From: Afifellaceae bacterium
GTDB taxonomy: Bacteria; Pseudomonadota; Alphaproteobacteria; Rhizobiales; Afifellaceae
Assembly: GCA_028284625.1 (NCBI GenBank)
Contig: JANQRH010000013.1
Location: 124,001 to 188,000 of the forward strand
Length of the DNA stretch: 64,000 nt
Reading direction: 5' to 3'
Shown: positions 52,201 to 61,461 of the stretch, piece by piece
Layout: each line of letters starts with the position of its first letter
How positions within the stretch are numbered: position 1 is the first letter of the stretch
Position numbers and translations under genes: made by a program
Notes under the pieces: generated by a model
Database searches by the model: none
Told to the model about the DNA's origin: nothing
What the model saw: the letters and a program-made list of their open reading frames with translations, nothing else

Positions 52201-53421
52201 ATGCCCTTGAAAACCCTTGCGCTTGCCGGCGCCTTCTCGCTGCTTGCAACAGGCGCCTACGCGGGATGCGCTTATCAAAACGAGACACCGCTCAAATCGT
52301 TGACCGCGGGCTTTGAGGCCTGGAAGGCGGTCACCGACGCGATGATTGAGTGCGGTAACTTCGAGCCCGAGCTCGACCAGGAATTCCGCACCAAGCAGCC
52401 GGCCGCCTTTGCCGCGACGCCATCGCTTTATCAGATCGGCGGCGTATCCAACGGCACCATCACACCGCTTATCAACGAAGGCACCATCCGCGCGCTCGAT
52501 GATCTGGTGGAGAAGCACGGCCAGCAGCTCCGGTCTAACCAGCTCATCAGGGTCAACGGCGACGTCATGGCCGTGGCCATGATGGTGAACACCCAGCACC
52601 TGCAATACCGCGAGGACATCCTCAACGATCTCGGCATTGCCGTGCCGACGACGTGGGACGAGGTGCTCGCGGCAGCGGAGAAGATCCAAGCGGCCGACGT
52701 GGTCGATTATCCGATCGGCGCGACCATGAAGGCCGGTTGGAACATCGCGCAGGACTTCGTCAACATGTATCTCGGGTTTGGCGGGCAGTTCGTGAACGAC
52801 GACAACACGCCGGCGGTGAACTCCGAAGCAGGCGTCAAGGCGCTTGAGATGATGGAGAGGCTCACCGCCTACATGGACCCGGAATATCTGACGTCCGATT
52901 CCACCTACGTTCAGCAGCAATTCCAGCAGGGCAAGATCGCCATCTCCAACCTGTGGGCGTCGCGCGCCGCCGCCATGGACGATCCGAATGAAAGCCAGGT
53001 CGTCGGTAAGGTTGCGTCCGCCGCAGCACCCACGGCCATGGAGGGCGGTCCGCCGGCGACCACGCTGTGGTGGGACGGCGTCGTGATTGCCGCCAATATC
53101 AGTGACGAAGAAGCAGACGCGGCATTCCGCCTGGCCATGGAGGGCCTCGACACCGAGATGGTGACGGCTGCCAACGACGAAGCCATCTGGCTTGTCGAAG
53201 GCTATCAGCCGGGACGGCTTGCGGAGGGCGCAATCGCCACCGCAACCGCAAGCCCGTCGCCGGCCGCCTATCCCTCGACCACGCAGATGGGCCTGATGCA
53301 CACTGCGCTGGGCAACAACCTTCCCGATTTCTTCACCGGAACGAAGTCGGCCGAAGAGACGCTTGCCGCCGTGGAAGATGAGTATCTGACCGCCGCCAGG
53401 GAGGCCGGGCTGGTCCAGTAG
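52201..53421 (+). CDS. Extracellular solute-binding protein (family 1, sugar type)
   Basis: The 406-residue protein starts with a Sec signal peptide (MPLKTLALAGAFSLLATGAYA) and continues as a SBP-1 protein with conserved FEPELDQEFRTKQPAAFAATPSLYQIG and IAVPTTWDEVLAAAEKIQAAD. It would bind the unknown substrate in the periplasm. ATG 52201 has AAAGGGAGACC upstream, and earlier in-frame codons encode no signal peptide. It sits between ATPase and permease genes, 61 bases before the first permease. Confidence 0.93.
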   Translation: MPLKTLALAGAFSLLATGAYAGCAYQNETPLKSLTAGFEAWKAVTDAMIECGNFEPELDQEFRTKQPAAFAATPSLYQIGGVSNGTITPLINEGTIRALDDLVEKHGQQLRSNQLIRVNGDVMAVAMMVNTQHLQYREDILNDLGIAVPTTWDEVLAAAEKIQAADVVDYPIGATMKAGWNIAQDFVNMYLGFGGQFVNDDNTPAVNSEAGVKALEMMERLTAYMDPEYLTSDSTYVQQQFQQGKIAISNLWASRAAAMDDPNESQVVGKVASAAAPTAMEGGPPATTLWWDGVVIAANISDEEADAAFRLAMEGLDTEMVTAANDEAIWLVEGYQPGRLAEGAIATATASPSPAAYPSTTQMGLMHTALGNNLPDFFTGTKSAEETLAAVEDEYLTAAREAGLVQ

Positions 53422-53482
53422 CAACGCCGCGGAAGGCGCCGCCGGCGCCCTCCGCGAAAGCACACTAACAAGGAGGGGAGGG

Positions 53483-54508
53483 ATGCGCTTCAAGACCTTC
53501 GCGGCCTTTGTCGCGCCCTCGCTCTTCCTGATGGTGCTGTTCATTGCCGCACCGCTCATCTCGGTGTTGTGGCAGAGTTTTTACCTGACCCAGCAGGTCT
53601 TTGAATCCGTCGAGGTCGAGACCTGCACGCCGGGCTTCGTGGAGCAGAATTGCGTCACGGAGATCAAAAGCCGCCCGGTGATCGGCGACGACGGCAAGGT
53701 CGTCACTGAGACGTCCTTTGTCGGACTGGAATCCTACCGCAACCTGCTGCAGCCGGCTCAGACGGTGGCCGCGCTGGCTCAGGGCTCGCTGGCGGAGCTT
53801 CTGAAGATCGACTTCTGGAAGGCGCTGCGCTTCACGCTGACCTTCACGCTGATCACGCTGCCCCTCGTGATCCTTGTGGGACTTTGCATTGCTCTTGCCG
53901 TCAACAATGCCGTGCGCTCCATACGCGGCCCTGTGATCTTCATCTCGCTTCTGCCGTTCATCATCACACCGGTCATCGGCGCGCTGTCGATCCGCTGGCT
54001 GTTTGTCGGCGACGGTATCCTGACCGCGGCGCTTGAATGGTACACCGGCCGCGACATCGCCATGTTCGCGCAGGGCTGGACCATCGAAATCCTGATGCTC
54101 TTCTACCGTGTGTGGCATGTCGCGCCGTTCACCTTCGTGATCTTCTATGCCGGCCTGCAGACGGTGAACCAGGACACGCTGGAGAGCGCCATCATCGACG
54201 GCGCCTCGCGCTTTGAGCGCCTGCGCTTCGTCGTCATCCCGCATCTGATGCCGCTGATCGTGTTCGTTGCGCTGATCCATCTGATGGATGCCTATCGGGT
54301 CTTTGAGGAAGTCGTCGGCTTCCGCTCCGAGGCGCATGTGATCAGCCTGCAATATCTGACCTTCGATCTGCTCACGCCCGACGACAGCGGCAATCGCTCC
54401 ATCAGCCGCGCCTCCGCCAATTCCATGCTGACGATGATCGGGATCGTGTTCCTGCTGATCCCGCTTCTGATGCGCACCTGGCGCGACCATCGAGGGAAGG
54501 CGCGATGA
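53483..54508 (+). CDS. ABC transporter permease, sugar type (UgpA-like)
   Basis: A 341-residue membrane protein with about six to seven hydrophobic helices, beginning FVAPSLFLMVLFIAAPLISVL. A periplasmic insertion of about 60 residues with two Cys lies between the first two helices (VETCTPGFVEQNC). The EAA loop ESAIIDGASRFERLRFVVIP is present near residue 235. It pairs with the next permease, overlapping it by 4 bases (54505-54508). Confidence 0.92.
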   Translation: MRFKTFAAFVAPSLFLMVLFIAAPLISVLWQSFYLTQQVFESVEVETCTPGFVEQNCVTEIKSRPVIGDDGKVVTETSFVGLESYRNLLQPAQTVAALAQGSLAELLKIDFWKALRFTLTFTLITLPLVILVGLCIALAVNNAVRSIRGPVIFISLLPFIITPVIGALSIRWLFVGDGILTAALEWYTGRDIAMFAQGWTIEILMLFYRVWHVAPFTFVIFYAGLQTVNQDTLESAIIDGASRFERLRFVVIPHLMPLIVFVALIHLMDAYRVFEEVVGFRSEAHVISLQYLTFDLLTPDDSGNRSISRASANSMLTMIGIVFLLIPLLMRTWRDHRGKAR

Positions 54509-55662
54509 GTACGCCGCGGGCGCTTCGCCAAAGCCCGGCCCTGCGCCTTTCCTCCGCGAGCTTCCTCGTCCTGTGGTGCGTGATGGCGGCGTTTCCGATC
54601 TTCTGGATCGCGGTGATGAGCTTCAAGGTGCCGATCGACGCCTTTGCCTCCAATCCGTTTGACGTGATTTTCGGGCCGACCACCCGCGCCGCCGGCAAGG
54701 GCCTGTCGCTGTTCGACATCGTGGCCGGTGCAGCGCTTCTCGCGTTGACCTGGTACGTGGCCACGCGACATGTCGCGCGACTTGCTAGCGCGCTCGCGAT
54801 CGGTGGCAGCCAGCCGCTCGGCTGGGTTCTGGCGGCGGCGATCTTCATCGCCGGAACGCTCGCCGTGTTCGGCTTCGTGGCGCCGGCAATTCTGGGCCCG
54901 ATCGACTCGCTACTCGGCCCGCTTGGCCGGCCGATCATCGGCCTCACCATGGAGCATTACCAGGCCGTCTGGTTCGATAATCAGTTCTACCGCAACTTCT
55001 TCAATTCGCTGATCGTCACCGCCGGCGTGGTCACCATTTCGCTCAGCGTTGGCACGCTCGCCGGATACGCTTTGGCGCGCTCCGGGTCGTCGCTGGCCTT
55101 CTGGCTCCTTATCATCGCATTGGTCTTCCGCGCACTGCCGCACTCTGTGCTGGTGACCGGCTATCTGCCGCCCTTCATCAACTCCGCGGAGATCCTGCGT
55201 CCGATCTTCGGCGACGCAGCGCCGACGCTCTACGGCAAGCCGTGGGCGGTGATCATGGTGCTGGTGTCGATCAACCAGCCCTTCACGATTTGGATGCTGC
55301 GGTCGTTCTTCATGAACATCCCCGCCGAACTGGATGAGGCTGCCCGCGTCGACGGCTGCTCGCACTTCGAGGCGTTCCGCCGCGTGATCATGCCGGTCAT
55401 GTGGCCGGGCGTAATCACCACGGGGCTCTTCTCGTTCCTGCTCGCCTATAACGATTATCTCGTCACCGCACTGCTCCTCGATGCGCAGAACCAGACCATG
55501 GTTCCCGCCATCACCGGCTACTTCAACCGTGAAACCACGACCACCGACCAGGTGGAGGCGGTCGCCGCAGCCGTCTCCATCACCGCGCCACTCTTCGTCC
55601 TCGTGATGGTGTTCCAGCGCCAGATTGTGAGCGGGTTGACGGCCGGCGCCGTGAAGGGTTGA
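54505..55662 (+). CDS. ABC transporter permease, sugar type (UgpE-like)
   Basis: A 385-residue integral membrane protein with an EAA loop ELDEAARVDGCSHFEAFRRVIMP near residue 275. It is longer than usual: an extra hydrophobic pair (VAGAALLALTWYVATRHVA and GWVLAAAIFIAGTLAVFGF) sits near residues 70-130, before the standard permease core. It completes the importer. Its end is 79 bases upstream of the next gene, in which the O3 operator lies. Confidence 0.92.
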   Translation: MSTPRALRQSPALRLSSASFLVLWCVMAAFPIFWIAVMSFKVPIDAFASNPFDVIFGPTTRAAGKGLSLFDIVAGAALLALTWYVATRHVARLASALAIGGSQPLGWVLAAAIFIAGTLAVFGFVAPAILGPIDSLLGPLGRPIIGLTMEHYQAVWFDNQFYRNFFNSLIVTAGVVTISLSVGTLAGYALARSGSSLAFWLLIIALVFRALPHSVLVTGYLPPFINSAEILRPIFGDAAPTLYGKPWAVIMVLVSINQPFTIWMLRSFFMNIPAELDEAARVDGCSHFEAFRRVIMPVMWPGVITTGLFSFLLAYNDYLVTALLLDAQNQTMVPAITGYFNRETTTTDQVEAVAAAVSITAPLFVLVMVFQRQIVSGLTAGAVKG

Positions 55663-55716
55663 GCCGATGAGGAGCGCGAAGTCCTTGACCGACCGGCAAT
55701 GGGCGTCCTAATGGTG

Positions 55717-55732
55717 TTGCATACGTATGCAA
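55717..55732. promoter_or_regulatory. LacI-type operator O3, perfect palindrome
   Basis: TTGCATACGTATGCAA is a perfect 16-base palindrome, 9 bases before the ATG of the SnoaL-like gene at 55742. It matches O1 and O2, pointing to an internal promoter for the enzyme genes at 55742-60440 and possibly further, controlled by the same LacI protein. Confidence 0.85.
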
Positions 55733-55741
55733 GACAAACCC

Positions 55742-56272
55742 ATGCAAGGAACGCGGCCTGAACAGGCGACGCTGACACGCGGCGCAGACCTCTCCAAGAC
55801 CGCAGCGACGCAGCGCGTCATTGAGGCAATGGTGGACGGGCTGAACGATCATCGCATTGACGATATCGGGACGTTCTTCGCCGATGACGTCCGCTGGATG
55901 GGCAATTACGGCTGCGGGACCAAGCACGGCCTGAAGGCGTTTCAGGACAATTGGCAGCGGCCGTTCCAGGCGGCGTTCTCCGACAAAGTGTGCATCGACG
56001 AGGCGCGCCTGTTCATGGGCGAATGGGCCGCCGCCTTCGGCCGCCAGGAGGCCACGCATTCCGGCCCGTTTCTCGGCGTTGAGGCGACCGGCAAGCGGGT
56101 CGTCATCCGCTACATGGATTTCTGGAAAGTCGTCGACGGCAAGATCGTCGACAATTGGGTGATGGTCGATTTCCCGGACGTTCTCGCGCAGCTGGGCGTC
56201 GACGTGTTCCAGGGTGAGGGCTGGGAAGCCTTCGACCGCGGCGAGAAAGAGCCGCCGAGACCGACGAGCTGA
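55742..56272 (+). CDS. NTF2/SnoaL-like protein, LacI regulon
   Basis: A 176-residue protein, one NTF2-like domain: [41 protein letters not shown], then [20 protein letters not shown]. This is the SnoaL-like pattern of small ligand-processing isomerases. An earlier ATG at 55727 is inside operator O3 and is rejected. It is the first gene after that operator and is followed by the HisD-like gene 11 bases on. Confidence 0.88.
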   Translation: MQGTRPEQATLTRGADLSKTAATQRVIEAMVDGLNDHRIDDIGTFFADDVRWMGNYGCGTKHGLKAFQDNWQRPFQAAFSDKVCIDEARLFMGEWAAAFGRQEATHSGPFLGVEATGKRVVIRYMDFWKVVDGKIVDNWVMVDFPDVLAQLGVDVFQGEGWEAFDRGEKEPPRPTS

Positions 56273-56283
56273 GGAACCAGAAG

Positions 56284-57591
56284 ATGGCGCAGTACCTTAA
56301 ACGCGGTAAGCCGGCGGATGAGCGCGCTGAGGACGACGAGAAGGTCCGCAAAACGGTCGAGGCGATTCTCAACGACATCGAAACGCGCGGCGACGCCGCG
56401 GTTCGCGAGCTCTCAGAGAAGTTCGACAAGTTCGCGCCGCAATCCTTTCGCCTCACGTCGTCGGAAATTGAGGCAGCGATCAACAAGGTCTCCGCCCGCG
56501 ACATGGCCGACATCCGCTTTGCGCAGGATCAGATCCGTCGTTTTGCAGAGGAGCAGAAGGCAGCACTTCGTGACATCGAAGTGGAGACCCGCCCCGGTGT
56601 GATCCTTGGCCACCGCAACATCCCCGTGCAGTCGGTCGGCTGCTACGTGCCCGGCGGCAAGTTCCCGATGGTGGCGTCGGCGCATATGTCCGTGCTGACC
56701 GCATCGGTCGCCGGCGTGCCGCGCATCGTCTCGGCCGCTCCGCCCGTTCAGGGCGAGCCGCATCCCGCCATCGTCGCTGCCATGCATCTCGGCGGCGCGC
56801 ATGAAATCTATGTGCTCGGGGGTGTCCAGGCCATCGGCGCCATGGCGCTTGGGACCGAAACGATCGCGCCGGTCGACATGCTCGTCGGCCCCGGCAATGC
56901 GTTTGTGGCGGAAGCCAAGCGCCAGCTTTTCGGGCGGGTCGGCATCGATCTCTTCGCCGGCCCGACGGAGACGATGGTGATTGCCGACGAGACCGTCGAT
57001 TCTGAAATGTGCGCCACCGATCTGCTCGGTCAGGCGGAGCACGGTTACAACTCGCCCGCTGTTCTGGTGACGAATTCCCGCAAGCTCGCCGAAGAGACGA
57101 TGGTCGAAATCGACCGCCTTCTGAAGATTCTGCCGACGGCGGAGACGGCAGCAATCTCCTGGCGGGACTACGGCGAGATCGTCGTCTGCGACGATTACGA
57201 CGAGATGCTTGCGATCGCCAACGACGTTGCGTCGGAGCACGTTCAGGTGATGACCGACCGCGATGATTGGTTCTTGGAGAACATGACGTCCTACGGCGCA
57301 TTGTTCCTTGGTCCGCGCACCAATGTCGCCAACGGCGACAAGGTGATCGGCACCAACCATACGCTGCCGACCAAGAAGGCGGGTCGCTATACGGGTGGGC
57401 TATGGGTCGGAAAGTTTCTGAAGACCCATTCCTATCAAAAGGTCACGACCGACGCCGCGGCGACCGAGATCGGCGAATATTGCTCGCGGCTCTGCATGCT
57501 TGAGGGCTTTGTCGGCCACGCCGAGCAAGCCAATCTCCGCGTGCGCCGTTATGGCGGCAAGAACGTGCCCTACGGCGCCGCCGCGGAGTGA
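56284..57591 (+). CDS. Histidinol dehydrogenase paralog (HpsN-like alcohol dehydrogenase)
   Basis: A 435-residue HisD-family protein. [49 protein letters not shown] and the metal-site [13 protein letters not shown] are all present. However, [20 protein letters not shown] in place of the HisD GPNHVLPT and the lack of a histidine operon context place it with the HpsN-like paralogs that oxidise sulfopropanediol to sulfolactate. It should oxidise a primary alcohol twice with NAD to a carboxylate; the substrate here is unknown. Confidence 0.85.
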   Translation: MAQYLKRGKPADERAEDDEKVRKTVEAILNDIETRGDAAVRELSEKFDKFAPQSFRLTSSEIEAAINKVSARDMADIRFAQDQIRRFAEEQKAALRDIEVETRPGVILGHRNIPVQSVGCYVPGGKFPMVASAHMSVLTASVAGVPRIVSAAPPVQGEPHPAIVAAMHLGGAHEIYVLGGVQAIGAMALGTETIAPVDMLVGPGNAFVAEAKRQLFGRVGIDLFAGPTETMVIADETVDSEMCATDLLGQAEHGYNSPAVLVTNSRKLAEETMVEIDRLLKILPTAETAAISWRDYGEIVVCDDYDEMLAIANDVASEHVQVMTDRDDWFLENMTSYGALFLGPRTNVANGDKVIGTNHTLPTKKAGRYTGGLWVGKFLKTHSYQKVTTDAAATEIGEYCSRLCMLEGFVGHAEQANLRVRRYGGKNVPYGAAAE

Positions 57592-57594
57592 ACT

Positions 57595-58644
57595 GTGGAT
57601 CGTCACACGCAGCATAAAGCGCTTGTCGCGCCGCTGCGGGCGGCCATGTACGATTTCTCCGAAGCCACGGTGCGGGCGGCGCTGGCGGCGCTCTTGGCGC
57701 CCGATGCCGTGGTCCGTCTTGCCGATCCGCTTGGCGAGATAGCCGGGCCGGACGCTTTCTACGACACCGCCTACGAGCCGCTTCTCAAAGCCCTCCCGGA
57801 CTTGGAGCGCCGCGACACGATCGTCATGGCCGGCCCGACGCCGGAAGGCACGGATTGGGTGGGATGCGGCGGCTATTACACAGGCACCTTCATGGCGCCG
57901 TGGCTGGATATCCCGCCGACCAAGCATCAGGTGGCCATGCGTTACCATGAGTTCTTTCGCTTCGAGAACGAGCGCGTCGTTGAGGTGCAGGCGCTTTGGG
58001 ACATCCCCGAGATGCTGATCCAGGCCGACGCATGGCCTTTGGCGCCGAGCCTCGGCCGCGAATGGCATGTCCCCGGACCCGCCACGCAGGATGGCCTTGT
58101 GCCTGGTCCCTACGACGAGGCGGCCGGCGCGGAGACCTGCCAGCACATCATCGACATGCTCACCGCGCTGAAGCGCCACCCGTCGGAGGGCGGCCCCGAA
58201 GTGATGGAGATGGATCGCTACTGGCACCCCAGGATGAACTGGTACGGCCCGTCGGGGATTGGCACGGCGCGCGGCATCGCCGGCTTTCGCGACTGGCACC
58301 AGATTCCATTCCTCAACGCCATGCCCGATCGCGGGCAATATGTCGATCAGATCACGTATCACTTCTTCGGCGACAGGAACTACGCGGGCGTCACCGGTTG
58401 GCCCAACATGATCCAGACGCTCAGCCAGGATGGGTGGATGGGCATTGCCCCGACTGGCCAAATGATTGAGATGCGCAGCCTCGACTTCTGGCGCGTCGAG
58501 GACGGATTGATCCGTGAGAACTGGGTGCTGCTCGACCTGATCCACGCCTACGACCAGCTCGGCGTGAACGTCTTCGCCCGCTTGCGCGAGTTCAACAAGG
58601 CGCGCGCCGGCTTCTGTCCCGAAACCGGGAGCGCCTTGGCATGA
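57595..58644 (+). CDS. NTF2/SnoaL-like double-domain protein, LacI regulon
   Basis: The 349-residue protein holds two SnoaL-like domains. The second half has YWHPRMNWYGPSGIGTARGI and FLNAMPDRGQYVDQI, close to the protein at 49911-50918, followed by EMRSLDFWRVEDGLIRENWVLLDL. The first half has GCGGYYTGTFMAPWLDIPPT. The start is GTG 57595, three bases after the HisD-like stop. The stop overlaps the SDR start (ATGA). Confidence 0.86.
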   Translation: MDRHTQHKALVAPLRAAMYDFSEATVRAALAALLAPDAVVRLADPLGEIAGPDAFYDTAYEPLLKALPDLERRDTIVMAGPTPEGTDWVGCGGYYTGTFMAPWLDIPPTKHQVAMRYHEFFRFENERVVEVQALWDIPEMLIQADAWPLAPSLGREWHVPGPATQDGLVPGPYDEAAGAETCQHIIDMLTALKRHPSEGGPEVMEMDRYWHPRMNWYGPSGIGTARGIAGFRDWHQIPFLNAMPDRGQYVDQITYHFFGDRNYAGVTGWPNMIQTLSQDGWMGIAPTGQMIEMRSLDFWRVEDGLIRENWVLLDLIHAYDQLGVNVFARLREFNKARAGFCPETGSALA

Positions 58645-59408
58645 CGACGCTGCCCCGCACCCCGTCCTTTCGCCTTGACGGCAAGCGCGCGCTGGTCGCC
58701 GGCGCGTCGTCGGGGATTGGGCTTGGGTGCGCCGCGGCCCTGGCGGAGGCCGGCGCGCATGTCGTCGCCGCGGCGCGCCGTGCCGATGAACTCGGCGCGT
58801 TGGTCGAAGCGATCCAAGCCGCCGGCGGCTCGGCCGAGGCCTTGCTGCTCGACGTGTCCGACATTGCCGGTATGCGGACGGCCGTTGCCGCACACGGCCC
58901 CTTCGATGTGCTCGTCAACAGCGCCGGAACAGCGCGCCACACGCCGGCGCTTGAGACGACGTCGGAGGATTTCGACATCGCGATGGCGGTCAATCTGCGC
59001 GGCGCCTACTTTCTGATGCAGGCCGTTGCCATGGGCTTGATCGCTGCCGGAAAGCCCGGTTCGCTGATCACCGTCTCCTCGCAGATGGGCCATGTCGGTG
59101 GCGTCGATCGCGCCGTCTATTGCGCGTCCAAGCACGCCGTTGAGGGCTTCACCAAATCCATGGCGATTGAGTGGGGGCCGCTCGGCATTCGCGTCAACAC
59201 GATCTGCCCGACCTTCATCCGCACGCCGCTCACGGAGGTCACGTTCAACAAGCCGGATCGCGTGCGCTGGATTGAGGAGAAGATCAAACTCGGCCGGGTC
59301 GGGGAGGTAGAGGACATCATGGGCGCGGTCGTCTATCTGGCGTCCGATGCGTCCGCGCTCGTCACCGGAACTGCACTTCTCGTCGACGGCGGATGGACGG
59401 CGGAATAG
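58641..59408 (+). CDS. SDR family oxidoreductase, LacI regulon
   Basis: A 255-residue classical SDR: ALVAGASSGIGLGCAAALAE, NSAGTARHTP, catalytic Ser in ITVSSQMGHVG and YCASKHAVEGF (Tyr-xxx-Lys). It should oxidise a hydroxyl of the pathway intermediate with NAD(P). It overlaps the previous gene by 4 bases, and the LacI gene starts directly after its stop. Confidence 0.92.
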   Translation: MTTLPRTPSFRLDGKRALVAGASSGIGLGCAAALAEAGAHVVAAARRADELGALVEAIQAAGGSAEALLLDVSDIAGMRTAVAAHGPFDVLVNSAGTARHTPALETTSEDFDIAMAVNLRGAYFLMQAVAMGLIAAGKPGSLITVSSQMGHVGGVDRAVYCASKHAVEGFTKSMAIEWGPLGIRVNTICPTFIRTPLTEVTFNKPDRVRWIEEKIKLGRVGEVEDIMGAVVYLASDASALVTGTALLVDGGWTAE

Positions 59409-60440
59409 ATGAGCGCTGAGAAGGCCAACTCGCTGGATGTCGCACGCCGCGCCGGGGTCAGCCAATCCGCCGTGTCGCGCGTCTTTACGCCCGGAGCCTC
59501 GGTCTCCAAGAAGATGTCGGAGCGGGTCCTGAAGGCCGCCGCGGAGCTCGGATATCGGCCGAACGTGCTCGCTCGCTCGCTGATCACCGGGCGCAGCCGC
59601 ATCATCGGGCTGGTGGTCGCCTATCTGGACAACCAGTTTTATCCCGACGCATTGGAGAAGCTCTCCAACGCGCTGCAGAAGCGCGGCTATCACATCCTGG
59701 TCTTCATGGCCTCCAATGAGCGCGAAGGCGTCGACCAGGTCATGCAGGAGCTCCTCGACTACCAAGTCGACGGGATCATCACCGCATCGGTGGCGATCTC
59801 CTACGACCTGACGACGCGCTGTAAAGCCGCGGGCATTCCTGTCGTGCTCTTCAACCGTGACCAGGACGGCGTGAAGCTGAGCGCCGTCACCTCGGACAAC
59901 TATGCCGGCGCCAAGAAGATTGCGGACTTTCTGGTGCGCGGCGGGCACAAGCGGATCGCCCACATCGCCGGCTGGGCCGGCTCGTCGACCGGCCGCGACC
60001 GCGAGGCTGGATTCCGGGCCGGACTGAAGCAGGCCGGCCATAAGCTTCATGCCTGCGTCGACGGCATGTATAGCCGCGAGGTTGCCGCCGCGGCGGTGCA
60101 TCACATGTTCAAGAAACGCTGGAAGCCCGACGCGATCTTCGTCGGCAACGATCACATGGCGTTCGGCGTCATGGATGCGCTGCGCTACGAGCTTGGGCTG
60201 AGCGTGCCGGGAGATGTGTCCATCGTCGGCTATGACGATGTGCCGCTGGCCGGGTGGCCCAGCTACGACCTGACCACGCTCCGCCAGCCGTCGAACCGCA
60301 TGGTGGAGGCGACGGTCGACACGCTGCTCGGCCAGATCGAAGGCACGGCCGGGAAGCATAAAAAAATCAGAATCGACGGGCCGCTCATCGTGCGCAGTAC
60401 CGCCCGTATACCGGATGGATGGATCGATGAAGGGCTTTGA
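59409..60440 (+). CDS. LacI-family transcriptional regulator
   Basis: A 343-residue protein: N-terminal LacI helix-turn-helix (SLDVARRAGVSQSAVSRVFT, residues 8-27) with hinge YRPNVLARSL, then a periplasmic-binding-like ligand domain (IIGLVVAYLDNQFYPDALEKL, HKRIAHIAGWAGSSTG, DAIFVGNDHMAFGVMDAL). The ligand is probably the ABC substrate or a pathway product. The sites at 50930-50945, 50985-51000 and 55717-55732 are its likely operators. Its end overlaps the next gene by 14 bases. Confidence 0.93.
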   Translation: MSAEKANSLDVARRAGVSQSAVSRVFTPGASVSKKMSERVLKAAAELGYRPNVLARSLITGRSRIIGLVVAYLDNQFYPDALEKLSNALQKRGYHILVFMASNEREGVDQVMQELLDYQVDGIITASVAISYDLTTRCKAAGIPVVLFNRDQDGVKLSAVTSDNYAGAKKIADFLVRGGHKRIAHIAGWAGSSTGRDREAGFRAGLKQAGHKLHACVDGMYSREVAAAAVHHMFKKRWKPDAIFVGNDHMAFGVMDALRYELGLSVPGDVSIVGYDDVPLAGWPSYDLTTLRQPSNRMVEATVDTLLGQIEGTAGKHKKIRIDGPLIVRSTARIPDGWIDEGL

Positions 60441-61395
60441 TCCGCGCTGGAAGGATCTTCCCGATTTCATAATCGGGATCACCAAAGAGATTTGGGAAGA
60501 TCGCGGCCTCGCCACGCTTCGCCAATATTACGCGCCCGACATCGTCGTGCGCTCGCCCGGCTCCGTCGTTGTCGGCAATGAGGGCGTCATCGCCGCCACG
60601 TCCGCCACGCTGGCGGAGTTTCCCGATCGTAAGCTCTTCGGCGAAGACGTCATCTGGTGCGGCACGCCGGAGGAGGGGATGCTTTCCTCGCACCGCATTC
60701 TCTCCACCGCGACGCATTCAGGCGATGGCGTCTACGGCAAGGCCACCGGTCAGAGCCTTGCCTACAGAATCATCGCCGATTGCCATGCCATCAACAATTG
60801 CATCGACGACGAATGGCTGATCCGCGACCAAGGCGCGATCGTTCGCCAGCTCGGCTGGGAGCCGGCCGCCTTTGCTCGAGACCTGATTGCGCGCGAAGGC
60901 GGACCCGACGCTTGCGTCAGACCGTTCACGCCCGCCATCGATCGGCCGGGGCCCTACACTGGAACCGGCAACGACAATGAATGGGGCGAGCGCTACGCCG
61001 CGACGCTGACCCGCATCATGCAGGCGGACCTCGCCGTCATCCCGGCCGAATACGACCGCGCCTGCGAGCTCAGCTATCCCGGCGGCGCGTCGGGCCGCTC
61101 GCATGAAGACGCCGATCGCTTCTGGGTGGCGCTGCGCTCCGCGTTTCCATCCGCCGCCTTCAAGATCGAGCACCGGATAGGCCGCGATGATCCGCTGATG
61201 CCGCCGCGCGCTGCGATCCGGTGGAGCCTTTCCGGCAAGCACGATGGCTGGGGCGCCTTCGGCCAACCCACCGGAGTCAATGTTCATGTGATGGGCGCGG
61301 CCCACGCCGAGTTCGGTCCGTGGGGCCTGCGCCGCGAATACGTACTCTACGACGAAACCGCCATCTGGAAGCAGATCCTGCTGCAGACCGGCTGA
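60427..61395 (+). CDS. NTF2/SnoaL-like double-domain protein, third of its type
   Basis: A 322-residue protein with two SnoaL-like halves: YYAPDIVVRSPGSVVVGNEGV and IIADCHAINNCIDDEWLIRDQ in the first, IRWSLSGKHDGWGAFGQPTG and VHVMGAAHAEFGPWGLRREY in the second. It is related to, but more diverged than, the two other double-domain proteins. ATG 60427 lies within the LacI gene end; an alternative start is 60415. Function unknown, probably on the same substrate. Confidence 0.82.
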   Translation: MKGFDPRWKDLPDFIIGITKEIWEDRGLATLRQYYAPDIVVRSPGSVVVGNEGVIAATSATLAEFPDRKLFGEDVIWCGTPEEGMLSSHRILSTATHSGDGVYGKATGQSLAYRIIADCHAINNCIDDEWLIRDQGAIVRQLGWEPAAFARDLIAREGGPDACVRPFTPAIDRPGPYTGTGNDNEWGERYAATLTRIMQADLAVIPAEYDRACELSYPGGASGRSHEDADRFWVALRSAFPSAAFKIEHRIGRDDPLMPPRAAIRWSLSGKHDGWGAFGQPTGVNVHVMGAAHAEFGPWGLRREYVLYDETAIWKQILLQTG

Positions 61396-61461
61396 ACCCC
61401 AAAAGGCTGTTCGTGCGCCATCGGGCAGCGCGCGCCGCGAAAACGAGTATTGGAGGATGAC

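Noticed and set aside
58548..60515. A 655-codon minus-strand open frame
   Set aside because: It is opposite the SDR and LacI genes, which have clear domains and correct starts; the antisense product has no domain and the composition of GC-rich shadow frames.
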